Source: CAYHVK01 sp964360255
GTDB lineage: Bacteria; Bdellovibrionota; Bdellovibrionia; Bdellovibrionales; UBA1609
Direction: 5' to 3'
NCBI GenBank assembly: GCA_964360255.1
Contig: CAYHVK010000021.1
Location: 1 to 54,957, forward strand
DNA: 54,957 nt
The position numbers and the translations under genes were made by a program. Numbering within the stretch: the first letter of the stretch is position 1; every line of letters starts with the position of its first letter. This document shows, piece by piece, positions 1-8,944 of this stretch. The notes beneath the pieces were generated by a model, which saw nothing but the letters and a program-made list of their open reading frames with translations, did no database searches and was not told the origin of the DNA.

Positions 1-794
1 GCTTCTGAATCGTAATTAGGATCATCAGAAGACGCATCCCCGCCCCGATCCAAATCCACTTCAGCGTCTGCATAGCGAAGCGTGGCTTCAACCTTTGTTG
101 TAGAATTAAATTTATATCCAAGCTTACTTGAAACTGAAGCCACACTAGCTGCGTCTTTTTCTAAACTAGAGCTCGACCCTGCCGCCGAAAAACCAGTCGA
201 TTTAAAACCTTCAGTACCTAAAGAATAGTTAAAATCCCTAGAGGACCCATTTAAACCTAAAGCAACACGATAAGTTTCGTAAGTGCCGCCTTCAACCAAG
301 TAATCTAATCCTAAAGGACCAGACCCTTCTTTTGTGACAATATTAATAACGCCGCCTAAAGCTCCAGCACCAAAACGAACACTTTGCGGGCCACGATACA
401 CTTCTATGCGCGCAATACTGTTCGGCGAGAGATTTGAAAAGTCATAACCGCTTGAAGGTGCCATAATATCATTGGCAACAGCACCGTCGATTAAGACGAG
501 CGTAGATTCAGATTTTGATCCACGAATAAAAACGGTTGTGGTTTGCCCTATGCTCCCCTGACGTACGACTTCAATGCCCGGAATATCACGCAGTATATCA
601 GCGACGCTTGAAGGCCGTTTTAATTTAATAGCAACTTCATCAAGCACCACTGCAGAGCGTGAAGCTTCAATCTCTTGCGAGCTGATTTTTTCAGCTTCTA
701 CAATAATCGTCGCTTCTGTTGTGGGCATCTGAGCAAGTACTTGTACGGAATGTAATATTAAGAGTGCGGCGATCACCGCTAATTTTTTGATCAT
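1..794 (-). CDS. TonB-dependent outer-membrane receptor, BtuB-like (partial, N-terminal part)
   Basis: This is the first 264 or so residues of an outer-membrane receptor; the gene runs off the left edge, so no stop codon is present. It begins at ATG 794 with a signal peptide (MIKKLAVIAALLILHSVQVLAQ, cleaved near residue 22). A plug domain follows: a segment reading SSVADILRDIPGIEV, then FIRGSKSESTLVLIDG, then IARIEVYRGPQSVRFGAGALGGVINIVTK, which is the classic plug ending. The start of the beta-barrel comes after it. Such receptors import scarce ligands using TonB energy. The cobalamin riboswitch directly upstream strongly suggests corrinoid (BtuB-type) uptake, although some riboswitch-controlled receptors carry cobalt or other ligands. 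The upstream metal-efflux operon lies on the same strand and could read through. Confidence 0.9.
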   Translation of the reverse strand, partial: MIKKLAVIAALLILHSVQVLAQMPTTEATIIVEAEKISSQEIEASRSAVVLDEVAIKLKRPSSVADILRDIPGIEVVRQGSIGQTTTVFIRGSKSESTLVLIDGAVANDIMAPSSGYDFSNLSPNSIARIEVYRGPQSVRFGAGALGGVINIVTKEGSGPLGLDYLVEGGTYETYRVALGLNGSSRDFNYSLGTEGFKSTGFSAAGSSSSLEKDAASVASVSSKLGYKFNSTTKVEATLRYADAEVDLDRGGDASSDDPNYDSE

Positions 795-814
795 AACCTC
801 TGCCTCGGAGATAT

Positions 815-930
815 TTCTCATTATGCCTGAGTGCAGAGATCGGACTTGCAAGACAATCTTGCTTACCGTTGCGGGACAGTGCCGGATTCACACCGGACTT
901 CATCTGCTAAACAGAACGTTAGCAGATGTT
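815..930 (-). promoter_or_regulatory. Cobalamin (B12) riboswitch upstream of the TonB-dependent receptor
   Basis: Read on the minus strand, positions about 900 to 866 give the conserved core AAGTCCGGTGTGAATCCGG, then CACTGTCCCGCAACGGTA. These are the hallmark GGTG-N-AAxCC and CCCGCAAC segments of the AdoCbl riboswitch. A B12-box-like stretch (AGTCCGATCTCTGCAC) follows at about 845-830, less than 60 nt before the receptor start codon. A 10-bp perfect hairpin (901-910 with 919-928) caps the 5' side. The element ends close to the Shine-Dalgarno region, so translational control by hiding the ribosome site is the likely mode; I see no clear intrinsic terminator. Expected effect: high cobalamin represses the receptor. 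Confidence 0.88.
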
Positions 931-949
931 TGCTTTTTTAGAATTTGAT

Positions 950-955
950 TGTCAA
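950..955 (-). promoter_or_regulatory. Possible -35 box for the riboswitch/receptor transcript
   Basis: A perfect TTGACA lies on the minus strand about 22 nt upstream of the riboswitch 5' hairpin and just beyond the end of the efflux pump gene. The matching -10 is weak (an AAACAT-like hexamer at about 18 nt spacing), so only the -35 element is convincing. Confidence 0.3.
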
Positions 956-973
956 TGAATGATAACCCTTAAG

Positions 974-3900
974 CTAAGAATTTCCTTCTTTTCTAATTCT
1001 GTCTTCAAAAATCAGATATAGAACCGGCAGCACAATTAATGTTAAGAAGGTCGATGAAATAACTCCGCCAATAACAACCGTTGCTAATGGCCTTTGCACC
1101 TCAGCCCCAATACCACTTGAAATCATCATTGGTATAAAGCCAAAAATGGCCACCAAAGCGGTCATTAAAACTGGGCGCAGTCGTATCGACGTTGCTTTTT
1201 TAACTAGCTCTACACCTTTCATTCCTTGAGCTCGTAGCTGATTAAAGTAATTCATCAGCACCACTCCATTCAAAACGGCAATACCAGAGAGGGCAATAAA
1301 ACCGATTCCTGCAGAAATACTAAAGGGCAGGCCTAAAAACATAAGGTTCAATACTCCGCCAACTAAGGCGAGCGGAATGCAAGTGAAGATAATTAGAGTT
1401 TCAGTCACGCTACCAAAAGCAGCATAAATCATAACGAGCACTAAAAATAGAGCCAGAGGTGTGAGCACCATCAGTCGTGATTTGGCTTGATTGAGGTTTT
1501 TAAAGTTACCACCCCACTCAACAAAGTAGCCTTCAGGTATTTTCACCGTCTCTTTGACCTTTGCCATAGCTTCTTCGACAAACGATTCCACATCTCGTCC
1601 CCGCAAGTTGATCAAAACGGCCGAGCGGCGCGAAGAGTTCTCGCGATTCACCGAGCCGAAAGTCTCTTTGAATTCTAAAGTGGCTAACGTCGAAAGCGGC
1701 GTCACCGCATTGCCCGCTAAGCCGACCGGCAATTTACGGATGGTATCTAGGTCTTCACGGTTTTTTTCATTGAGACGCACAATAATCGGAAAGTTTCTGT
1801 CCCCTTCATAAAGAGCGCCTGCGGACTCGCCTCCTAGTGCCACAGAAATAGTTTCGAGAACGTCGCTCAGGTTAGCTCCGTAACTTTTTAGCACTTCACT
1901 CTTCGGCTCAATACGCAAGACCGGCGATGTGCCAGCCAGATCGACTTCTACATCACCAGCACCTTGAATCCCACTCACTGTCGATTGGATTTCTTTTGCC
2001 AGATTCATATTGATATTCAAATCTTGGCCGTAAACCTTCACCGCAATATCAGCTCGCGTCCCTTCAAGAAGCTCATTGAATCGCATTTGAATGGGCTGTG
2101 AAGCCAGATAAGTCTGGCCTGGTAATTTTTGATCGAGCATCTTTACTATTTCATCCACGAGATCTTGATAGCTCTTTTTAAAAAGGCCCTGGCTTTTCCA
2201 CTCCTCGCGAGGTTTTAAAATAATATAAGTATCAGAAACGTTCACTCCCATAGGGTCTGTAGCGACCTCACTAGTACCGATTCGTGAGAACACGTGTTCC
2301 ACTTCAGCGAAATTCTCTTTGATAATCTGATCAGCACGAGTTTGATATTCAATAGACTGAGTTAAATTCACATTCACCGGTCGAATCATATGAAAGGCGA
2401 ACGAACCTTCGCTCAGCTGCGGTAAAAACTCGGCTCCGCGACTAGCAAAGAGAACAATGCCGAGAATCACTGAAAGCACTCCTGCCCCTAATGTGATTTT
2501 TTTATAATGAATAGCGCGATCTAAAAAGGGAGCATACAGCTTCTGCGCCATCCGCATCACCGCCGGCTCTTTATCTTCGGCATGGCCCGACAGAATAAAA
2601 CTTGCTAACGCCGGAGCTGCTGTAAACGAAAGAATCAGAGCTCCCAGTACGGCAATGGCGAAAGTTGAGACCATCGGGATAAACATTTTTCCTTCGATGC
2701 CTGTAAGAGCAAACACAGGAAGAAATACAATAACAATGATCAACTCGCCAAAACCGGCCGCTAAACGAATCTCAACCGCCGCTTCATAAATAGCCTGCTT
2801 CACTTCCGCTGGAGAAAGCTTGCGCCCAAGCTTCTTAGTTCTCTCATGAATATAGCGCACACAGTTGTCGAGAACAATGACAGTTCCATCAACGATAATT
2901 CCGAAATCAAGAGCACCAAGGCTCATTAAATTCCCTGATATACCGAGGGGCTTCATAATTAAAAATGTAAACAAAAGCGCGAAAGGAATCGTCAGTGCCG
3001 TTACGATAGCAGCGCGAATATTGCCTAATAATAAAAGTAGAATAACCACAACCAGTGCCGCACCGAAAAGCAGATTGTGTTCAACCGTACCGAGAGTCGC
3101 ATTCACAAGATCAGAGCGATCATAGACAGTTTTTAGGTAAATGCCTTTAGGGAGAGAATTTCTAATTTCTTCGATTTTCTCATCTACTCTTAAGGCCACG
3201 GTGCGACTGTTTTCGCCTAGTAACATCATAACGGTACCGAGAACCACCTCATTGCCATTATAGGTGGCGGCCCCGGTGCGCAACTCTTTACCCAATTTCA
3301 CTTCGGCAATATCACCAATAGTGATCACCTGAAAGTTATCTAAGGTTTTTACGGGTACATGGCGAATATCTTCGATGTCCTTAAGTAAACCCACACCTTG
3401 AACCAAAAACTGCTCGGCCGATTGCTCAACATAACCGCCACCCACATTTCGATTTACTTTTCTCAAAGCTTCGAGAATTTCACCAAAGTGCAGTCGATAA
3501 CGAGCCATTTTGAGCGGATCGGGCTGCACGTGATATTGTTTTTCATATCCCCCAGAAGTATTAATTTCGGCCACGCCTTCAACGGTTAAGAGACGGGATT
3601 TAATAAACCAATCTTGAAGGGCTTTAACCTCCATCAATTGCGCCAGTCGCTTCTCAGAATCTTTTTCAACTGTCTCGAAATCGAGGACATATTGATAAAT
3701 TTCTCCAAGACCTGATGAAATCGGCCCCAGTTTTGACTCTGCACCGGGCGGCAGGCTGATATTCTGTAAACGTTCAGAGATAAGTTGCCGAGCACGGTAA
3801 ATATCCACCGAATCTTTAAAAACTACGGTGACCTGTGAAAGTCCGAAGCGTGTCAGCGAGCGAACTTGGTGAACCCCGGCCAAACCCCGCATCAAAGATT

Positions 3901-4108
3901 CAACTGGTAAAGTCACAGTGCGCTCGATCTCTTCAGGGACGAGACCCTCGACTGTTGTATTAATTTGAACTTGATTGTTTGTAATATCTGGTACGGCATC
4001 AATGGGCAAATGGCGAAAACTATAAATTCCGCCGAGTAACATCAGCCCCACTAGAAAAAGTACTGTTGTTCGATGAAAAACCGAAAAATGAATTATTTTA
4101 TTAATCAT
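974..4108 (-). CDS. czcA: Heavy-metal efflux RND pump, CzcA-type inner-membrane subunit
   Basis: This is a 1044-residue proton-driven resistance-nodulation-division transporter, the usual length for the heavy-metal (HME) branch. The N-terminus has the typical first helix followed by a FRHLPIDAVPDITNNQVQIN segment. The fourth transmembrane helix carries the ion-class signature DFGIIVDGTVIVLDN (Asp401, Asp407, Asp414). That matches the DFG-x3-DG-x3-(V/L)-(E/D)-N pattern of the divalent-cation group (Zn, Co, Cd or Ni) rather than the Cu/Ag CusA group; the usual final Glu is Asp here. It is the last gene of an operon with the mini-adaptor (10 nt gap), the TolC-like channel and a small Cys/His-rich protein. 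The metal cannot be settled from sequence alone. Confidence 0.93.
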   Translation of the reverse strand: MINKIIHFSVFHRTTVLFLVGLMLLGGIYSFRHLPIDAVPDITNNQVQINTTVEGLVPEEIERTVTLPVESLMRGLAGVHQVRSLTRFGLSQVTVVFKDSVDIYRARQLISERLQNISLPPGAESKLGPISSGLGEIYQYVLDFETVEKDSEKRLAQLMEVKALQDWFIKSRLLTVEGVAEINTSGGYEKQYHVQPDPLKMARYRLHFGEILEALRKVNRNVGGGYVEQSAEQFLVQGVGLLKDIEDIRHVPVKTLDNFQVITIGDIAEVKLGKELRTGAATYNGNEVVLGTVMMLLGENSRTVALRVDEKIEEIRNSLPKGIYLKTVYDRSDLVNATLGTVEHNLLFGAALVVVILLLLLGNIRAAIVTALTIPFALLFTFLIMKPLGISGNLMSLGALDFGIIVDGTVIVLDNCVRYIHERTKKLGRKLSPAEVKQAIYEAAVEIRLAAGFGELIIVIVFLPVFALTGIEGKMFIPMVSTFAIAVLGALILSFTAAPALASFILSGHAEDKEPAVMRMAQKLYAPFLDRAIHYKKITLGAGVLSVILGIVLFASRGAEFLPQLSEGSFAFHMIRPVNVNLTQSIEYQTRADQIIKENFAEVEHVFSRIGTSEVATDPMGVNVSDTYIILKPREEWKSQGLFKKSYQDLVDEIVKMLDQKLPGQTYLASQPIQMRFNELLEGTRADIAVKVYGQDLNINMNLAKEIQSTVSGIQGAGDVEVDLAGTSPVLRIEPKSEVLKSYGANLSDVLETISVALGGESAGALYEGDRNFPIIVRLNEKNREDLDTIRKLPVGLAGNAVTPLSTLATLEFKETFGSVNRENSSRRSAVLINLRGRDVESFVEEAMAKVKETVKIPEGYFVEWGGNFKNLNQAKSRLMVLTPLALFLVLVMIYAAFGSVTETLIIFTCIPLALVGGVLNLMFLGLPFSISAGIGFIALSGIAVLNGVVLMNYFNQLRAQGMKGVELVKKATSIRLRPVLMTALVAIFGFIPMMISSGIGAEVQRPLATVVIGGVISSTFLTLIVLPVLYLIFEDRIRKEGNS

Positions 4109-4118
4109 AAATTAAACC

Positions 4119-4580
4119 TTAGTGTGAGTGGCCATGTGAGGCCCCTTGTTCAAGAAGCAATTCAGAAGTTCTGATAAATCCGACACCCCGAGTGATCATT
4201 TTATCGCCTGGGGCGAAAGAGGACAGGCTCAGTTTAATTTTATCTCGATTTTGATTTAGAACTTGAACCGGAATTTTTACTATCCAGTTCTCGCGAACTC
4301 GATAAATAAATTTTTCTTCTTTTATCGTTAAGAGAGATTTCTTTTCAATTTCGACGGTGGCGGATGAAAGATCCATCATTTCGATGGCAAATGATTTCAT
4401 TGCCTCAGCTGAGAGCTTAAAGCCTTTGTTGCTTCGCTCGGTTATACCTTTATCCGGGCCCACCAGTGGTGAAGCCTCTTCTAAGTGCTCATCGTCATGA
4501 TCATGATTATCTTCCGCCGAAACCGAAGCTCCTATAAAAACCCCGGTTACTAAAACTAAACTATAAATAAAAGTTCTCAT
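4119..4580 (-). CDS. His-rich periplasmic mini-adaptor of the metal efflux system
   Basis: A 153-residue exported protein (signal peptide to about residue 22, ending SVSA) sits where a CzcB-type membrane-fusion protein of about 350-400 residues would be expected. It has a His/Asp-rich stretch after the signal (NHDHDDEHLEE) and a His-rich end (SHGHSH), both likely metal-binding. The middle reads like the two ends of a CzcB protein joined together: an early LSAEAMKSFAIEMMDLSSATVE segment, then a membrane-proximal-like end (FAPGDKMITRGVGFIRTSELL). The barrel-sandwich and helical-hairpin regions that reach TolC are absent. Its start overlaps the end of the upstream channel gene by 4 nt. The assignment is inferred from position and weak resemblance. 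Confidence 0.6.
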   Translation of the reverse strand: MRTFIYSLVLVTGVFIGASVSAEDNHDHDDEHLEEASPLVGPDKGITERSNKGFKLSAEAMKSFAIEMMDLSSATVEIEKKSLLTIKEEKFIYRVRENWIVKIPVQVLNQNRDKIKLSLSSFAPGDKMITRGVGFIRTSELLLEQGASHGHSH

Positions 4581-5815
4581 CTCAACACCTCAGATAAATC
4601 TTTACCGGCAAGAAGATTGAGATAAAGAAGAGAATCTATGGCCGTCATTTCATGCTCGTGCTGCGATTCTGTAAATTCAAGAATCTGGCGATGGGCTTCA
4701 ATGACGACCGGCCCAGAGGTCAGGCCTTGCCTAAACAAGCCATCAATTTTGCTATGCTTGCTTGCAAGTTGAGAAGTGCCGGCCGATTTTTTGAGGGAGT
4801 CTACTGAAGAGTGATATCTCTGCAGAAGCAGTTGCTTCTCTAAACTGGATTTTTTAATGGCATATTCATAGGCATACTTGGCTTTTATGCTTTTCTTCTC
4901 GGTGAATTCACGGGCGCCCCCATTTTGCGAAAAAATCGGCAGGGTCATACTAATATTAAAGCCCGTCGACTCGTAATCTCTTCCGCCTTCACGAGTTTGC
5001 TCAAAAGCCGGACCAGCGGCAATTCGAGGCCATGCCTCTCGATTAGCAATCGAGTGTTCAGCTTCAGCGAGTGAAAAATCGGCCTCGGCCTTTCTCAGCT
5101 CAAAGGTGTTTTTTGAAATTTCGGCCTCGGTCACCGCGGGCCAAGTTTTTTTAATCGACGGCAACCAATCAGTTTTAAAACTAAAGCTGTCGCCAAAAAC
5201 CCCCTTGTAGCGAGCTTCCGCTTCACTTTTCTCGACCTCAAGGTGATTTTTCTTAAGTTGATAATCTCCTTGCGCCAGCTCAATCAGATTCAAAGTGATA
5301 TCTTGATCAGGACCCCGTGCTTTACGCGCTCGATACTGACCTGCAATCTTAGAAAAAGTTTGTAAAGCTTCATCGGCTAACTCCAACTCCTCTTTGAGCT
5401 GACGATAACGATAAAGATCTTTAATGATCTGCGAGCGAACTTGAAATGACTCTTCATCTGCCTGTACGCGTAGCATTTTTTCTTCTGCACGACCTGATTT
5501 TGATAGGGCCGAGCGCTTCACCAAAAGATCTGTCAGATCAATAGTGAGCTCAACTTCGGTGCTCTCAACACGTCCTCCAGCCTCGTCTCCACTGACGCTT
5601 TTGTAGGACAGTTCGGGATTCGGCAGCTGGGTCCGCCTTTCGCGCCCAGGCGTCGCCATTTCGTGACTCAGTTGCGCTGCTTTTTCTGCTGGATGATATT
5701 TGAGAATACAATTATAAAGCTCATCTGCTCTTTTAGACGACAGACAAGAATTTTGAGCCCAAGCCCCTAAAGGCCACATAATGATAAAATTGAAAATAAA
5801 GACAAATAGATACAC
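4577..5815 (-). CDS. czcC: TolC/CzcC-family outer-membrane efflux channel
   Basis: A 412-residue protein with a signal peptide (ending GAWAQ, about residue 21). Long helical stretches contain the family's repeated Glu/Ala/Lys-rich heptads, for example around 115-160 and 225-265 (KAEADFSLAEAEHSIANREAWPRI). A porin-like strand follows (ESTGFNISMTLPIFSQNGG), as in the outer-membrane factor of Czc/Cus pumps. The start is GTG, supported by GGAGG 6-7 nt upstream. The outer-membrane factor forms the exit duct for the RND pump. It overlaps the mini-adaptor gene by 4 nt, so the two are translationally coupled. Confidence 0.88.
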   Translation of the reverse strand: MYLFVFIFNFIIMWPLGAWAQNSCLSSKRADELYNCILKYHPAEKAAQLSHEMATPGRERRTQLPNPELSYKSVSGDEAGGRVESTEVELTIDLTDLLVKRSALSKSGRAEEKMLRVQADEESFQVRSQIIKDLYRYRQLKEELELADEALQTFSKIAGQYRARKARGPDQDITLNLIELAQGDYQLKKNHLEVEKSEAEARYKGVFGDSFSFKTDWLPSIKKTWPAVTEAEISKNTFELRKAEADFSLAEAEHSIANREAWPRIAAGPAFEQTREGGRDYESTGFNISMTLPIFSQNGGAREFTEKKSIKAKYAYEYAIKKSSLEKQLLLQRYHSSVDSLKKSAGTSQLASKHSKIDGLFRQGLTSGPVVIEAHRQILEFTESQHEHEMTAIDSLLYLNLLAGKDLSEVLR

Positions 5816-5865
5816 TTAAAACCTCCAGTAAATAATAGAAATTCAAAAACATGTGAATTTGCTAT

Positions 5866-6171
5866 TTATGCTAGAGGAGGCCGAAATGGTGCTTCGAGAT
5901 AAGTTTTTGTATAGATCGGCGCGATTTGCACCACTTCTGATTCAGCTACAATTAATAGTGAATAATGAAGGTTATTAGTGAGCGCTGCCACCGTATGAGC
6001 GCAATGGTCAGAACAATGACCCTGATGACCTGTACTTTTTGATGAATCATGGCATGGGGGTGAAACCTGCTTTGAACAAGCACTTGGCTTCTCAAAACAG
6101 TGCGTACTTAAGTTTTTAAAGCTTAAAGAGAAAAAAACTGCAAAGACGACCAGCACGACGAAGATACGCAT
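5866..6171 (-). CDS. Small Cys/His-rich exported protein, CzcI-like
   Basis: The frame is open from a TTG at 6198, but the ATG at 6171 puts a normal signal sequence first (MRIFVVLVVFAVFFSLSF), giving 101 residues. The mature part has several Cys and His residues (THCFEKPSAC, then PPCHDSS, then GHQGHCSDHCAHT), a likely metal-binding region. It is the first gene of the metal-efflux operon. Small His/Cys-rich periplasmic proteins such as CzcI, and DUF2946-type proteins, often occupy this position and help sense or buffer metal. Family membership here is inferred from size, composition and position. It has no recognisable enzymatic motif. Confidence 0.55.
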   Translation of the reverse strand: MRIFVVLVVFAVFFSLSFKNLSTHCFEKPSACSKQVSPPCHDSSKSTGHQGHCSDHCAHTVAALTNNLHYSLLIVAESEVVQIAPIYTKTYLEAPFRPPLA

Positions 6172-6223
6172 CAAGGTTAGTCTTCTATAAATAACCAAAA
6201 GCCGTCAATAGGAATGTTAAAAT

Positions 6224-7432
6224 CTACTGCTGAGCCTTCGGGAGGCTAAAGTAAAATGTCGCGCCTTGGCCTTTCACGCCTTCAGCGCGAACAATACCAC
6301 CATGACGCTGAATGATTTTGGCCACTGAAGCAAGACCAATCCCCGTACCTTGGAATTCACTATCGCTATGAAGACGCATCAAAGGACGGAAGAGTTTATG
6401 CACATCGCCTGGATGAAACCCATCGCCGTTATCACGAATAAAATACGTCGCCTCATAATCATCATGAGATAAAAGACCAAACTGAATTAAGGCCACAGTT
6501 TTTTTACCGGTATATTTAAAAGCGTTAGAAAAAAGATTATCAATAACCAAGCTCATCAAAAACGGATCAGCAAAAGCTTCTAGATCATCTTCAATCTCAA
6601 ATTCAACATGGCGCTTCGGATCAGTTGACCGTAGCTGGTGAGCAGCTTCATATCCCAAAGCTGTCATATTCACCTTTTGCAGTTGAATTTTCTGATTGGT
6701 AATACGATAGAGAGAAAGAATCCGACCTATCTGCTCATTGGCTCTGATACCAGTTTTCAAAATACAACTGAAGTGCTCATTAGTTTCTGCATCTAAAGTC
6801 GGTTTTAATTTTTGCTGCAAGTGATCTGTCAAAAGCATCATTGTGCTCAGTGGATTGCGAATGTCATGGGCCAAAGCTTGAATTGATTTCTCAAGCTCTT
6901 GTTCGCGATCAAAAAAACTCTCTCGTTCTTGATCACGCTTAATGGTGGTTTGTTTCAGCTCTAAGTTTTCTATAGCTATAGCAGAACTGTTGGCCAGAAT
7001 CTGAAGCATTCGAACCTCAGCTTCATTCGGTATGTAACCATCTGACCAATAACAACCAATGGCCCCAATAGGAGCTTCTTCGCGAATAGGCACCATACAC
7101 AGGCTTTTTACAAATGTAGGGCGGTAAGCATCATGAGGGATGCGATTATCTTTATAAATATCTTCAATCACTACAACTTGGCGATTCTGCATGCACCAAC
7201 CACTGATACAGGTATTGGCCTGAAAACGCCCCCCTTTCCAGAGTGGTGAGATGGCATCTTCATCAGCGTAATAACACTTATCTTCATCACGCAGAACAAA
7301 CGTGGCCCCATGCGATCCCACCAATTGGCGAGCGGCCTGGGCTACTGTTTGGGTAATAAAGGGTAAAGACGAAGCCATAGACAATTTCTCTACAACTTCA
7401 ATTAAAACTTGCGATGGACTAGAGCCGTGCAT
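6224..7432 (-). CDS. GAF-domain sensor histidine kinase
   Basis: A 402-residue soluble kinase with no transmembrane helices. An N-terminal GAF domain spans about 10-155 (ISGWCMQNRQVVVIEDIY, then VKSLCMVPIRE). A HisKA helix has the phosphoacceptor His189 in ALAHDIRNPLSTM, and an HATPase domain shows NLFSNAFKYT (N box), DNGDGF (G1) and GTGIGLASV (G2). It should autophosphorylate in response to a small ligand or redox state bound by GAF and pass phosphate to a response regulator. The gene starts 16 nt after the HD-GYP regulator gene on the same strand, with AGGA just upstream of the ATG, so that regulator is the likely partner. Confidence 0.9.
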   Translation of the reverse strand: MHGSSPSQVLIEVVEKLSMASSLPFITQTVAQAARQLVGSHGATFVLRDEDKCYYADEDAISPLWKGGRFQANTCISGWCMQNRQVVVIEDIYKDNRIPHDAYRPTFVKSLCMVPIREEAPIGAIGCYWSDGYIPNEAEVRMLQILANSSAIAIENLELKQTTIKRDQERESFFDREQELEKSIQALAHDIRNPLSTMMLLTDHLQQKLKPTLDAETNEHFSCILKTGIRANEQIGRILSLYRITNQKIQLQKVNMTALGYEAAHQLRSTDPKRHVEFEIEDDLEAFADPFLMSLVIDNLFSNAFKYTGKKTVALIQFGLLSHDDYEATYFIRDNGDGFHPGDVHKLFRPLMRLHSDSEFQGTGIGLASVAKIIQRHGGIVRAEGVKGQGATFYFSLPKAQQ

Positions 7433-7448
7433 ACGTCCTACTTTTTAA

Positions 7449-8792
7449 CTACGCATTCGCAGTTGGCAACTGACACATTGATTTTAACGCTGCGACGGAT
7501 TTTTTATCTAAGCTCTCGCCGAATTGACTTTGTAACATCAGAATCGCCTCGTGAGCGTTGTTGGCTTCAGATCTTGGTCCTTTTGAAAGGGTACAGAAGC
7601 GATCTGCTACTGCAACGATTTTTGCTAATGGATGAATTCTGTTTTTGTTGAGCTGCCGCGGATATCCAGAACCGGTACAATCTTCATGATGCTCATAAAC
7701 AATTGAAAGAACATCATCAGGCAGTACATTATAAAGTTTTAAAATATCGCGGCCACGCATTGAGTGAGATTCAAAACTTTTATTCTCATCAAAACTTAAT
7801 GCGGGACGTTTTTTCTGAATTAAACTCGTATCAAGCTCTCTTTCACCCACATCATGAAACAATCCGCCCGCGGCGAGTTTAAATAATGTACTCTGCCCGC
7901 CCCAACCCATTTTTCTGCCAATCATAATACTGTAAATGCTCACACCAAGGCTGTGAGCATACACCCAGTCCGCATGAGAATTAAGCATATCCAAAGTTTC
8001 AAGTAGCTGGGGACTTTCTGTAAGAACAGAAAGACAAACGTTAAGACAATCCACGGCCTGACGGTAACTATTAGCATCAATTCCGGCAATATGCGTATTA
8101 GATAAAACAAGATCAGTCGTATAACGCAAAAACCTTTGCTTCTCGGCGATCTGCTCTGGAGTGCTAGGTGCCGATTTGAGGGCCCCCATATCAAAGCCCA
8201 CGAGCTGGCCAAAATCTTCTTTCTTAGCATAAAGATAATTAAGGCCTTTGGCTCTGTAGTTCTCTACCCGGTCAATGGGTACCGGATCACCTTTGTGAGC
8301 GACGCGAACAAATTTTGTATCCGAAAGTTTAACGTAAACATTAATCTGCAATCCCGTGGTAGAAACAAAATCTTCAAGAGGTATACGACAGAAGGTGTCC
8401 TCAAGAACAGCCGATTCAATAGTCCGAGGAGCATTATCAAGAAGTCCGTTAACCGCTTCTAAAATGTCTTCTTGCTTAAACGGTTTTGTTAAAAAATCAT
8501 TGGCGCCCAGCTTAAAAGCGACTTGGGTCTCTAATATCTGTGTAAATGCTGTGATTAAAATAAATGGAATATTAGGGCTATTCGATTTCACCCAAGTCAA
8601 GAAGCCGACACCGTCAAGACGTGGCATTTGGAAGTCAGAAATAATCAAATCGTACTTCTTACCGGCTGCAATAAGTTCTTTCGCCATGAGACCATCTTCA
8701 GCTTCATCAACTTGATGACCTTTCACAGTAAGAATAGCTTTTAAAATTTTACGCATGTCGGACTGGTCGTCCGCAACCAAAATTTTAGCCAA
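7449..8792 (-). CDS. Response regulator with HD-GYP (cyclic-di-GMP phosphodiesterase-like) output
   Basis: An N-terminal CheY-like receiver (ILVADDQSDMRK; phospho-Asp53 in IISDFQMP; Lys in FLTKPF) leads through a middle region of about 150 residues to a C-terminal HD-GYP domain. That domain has HDVGE (about 313), a distal EHHED and GSGYP (about 375), then AKIVAVADRF. HD-GYP enzymes hydrolyse c-di-GMP. The canonical HDIGK Lys is Glu here, so activity is likely but not certain. The frame is open to a GTG at 8807, but that GTG lies inside the ribosome-binding site. The TTG at 8792 follows GGAGG by 8 nt and gives the normal receiver start (AKILVADDQ), so I chose it. Confidence 0.88.
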   Translation of the reverse strand: MAKILVADDQSDMRKILKAILTVKGHQVDEAEDGLMAKELIAAGKKYDLIISDFQMPRLDGVGFLTWVKSNSPNIPFILITAFTQILETQVAFKLGANDFLTKPFKQEDILEAVNGLLDNAPRTIESAVLEDTFCRIPLEDFVSTTGLQINVYVKLSDTKFVRVAHKGDPVPIDRVENYRAKGLNYLYAKKEDFGQLVGFDMGALKSAPSTPEQIAEKQRFLRYTTDLVLSNTHIAGIDANSYRQAVDCLNVCLSVLTESPQLLETLDMLNSHADWVYAHSLGVSIYSIMIGRKMGWGGQSTLFKLAAGGLFHDVGERELDTSLIQKKRPALSFDENKSFESHSMRGRDILKLYNVLPDDVLSIVYEHHEDCTGSGYPRQLNKNRIHPLAKIVAVADRFCTLSKGPRSEANNAHEAILMLQSQFGESLDKKSVAALKSMCQLPTANA

Positions 8793-8944
8793 GGTAAAAT
8801 CCTCCACCTGCGTAATTAATAAATATTGTTTGTTTAACTATAAAAGTTTTTCTTATAGAGCAAGATCTGTCTATAAGCAGTGCCGTGCATTATGTCAGAA
8901 CCAGACATTAGGGTAAAATCTATAAATTTTTTCGGCTAACTACA

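Noticed and set aside
691..903. Open frame across the cobalamin riboswitch
   Set aside because: It covers the riboswitch and overlaps the receptor gene in another frame; no protein-like features.
974..4108. Assignment of the RND pump as a copper/silver CusA
   Set aside because: The transmembrane-helix-4 signature is DFG-x3-DG (divalent cation type), not the copper type, and no Met-rich or CusF-like protein is nearby.
8793..8807. GTG start at 8807 for the HD-GYP response regulator
   Set aside because: The GTG lies within the GGTGGAGG ribosome site; the TTG 15 nt later gives the normal receiver start.
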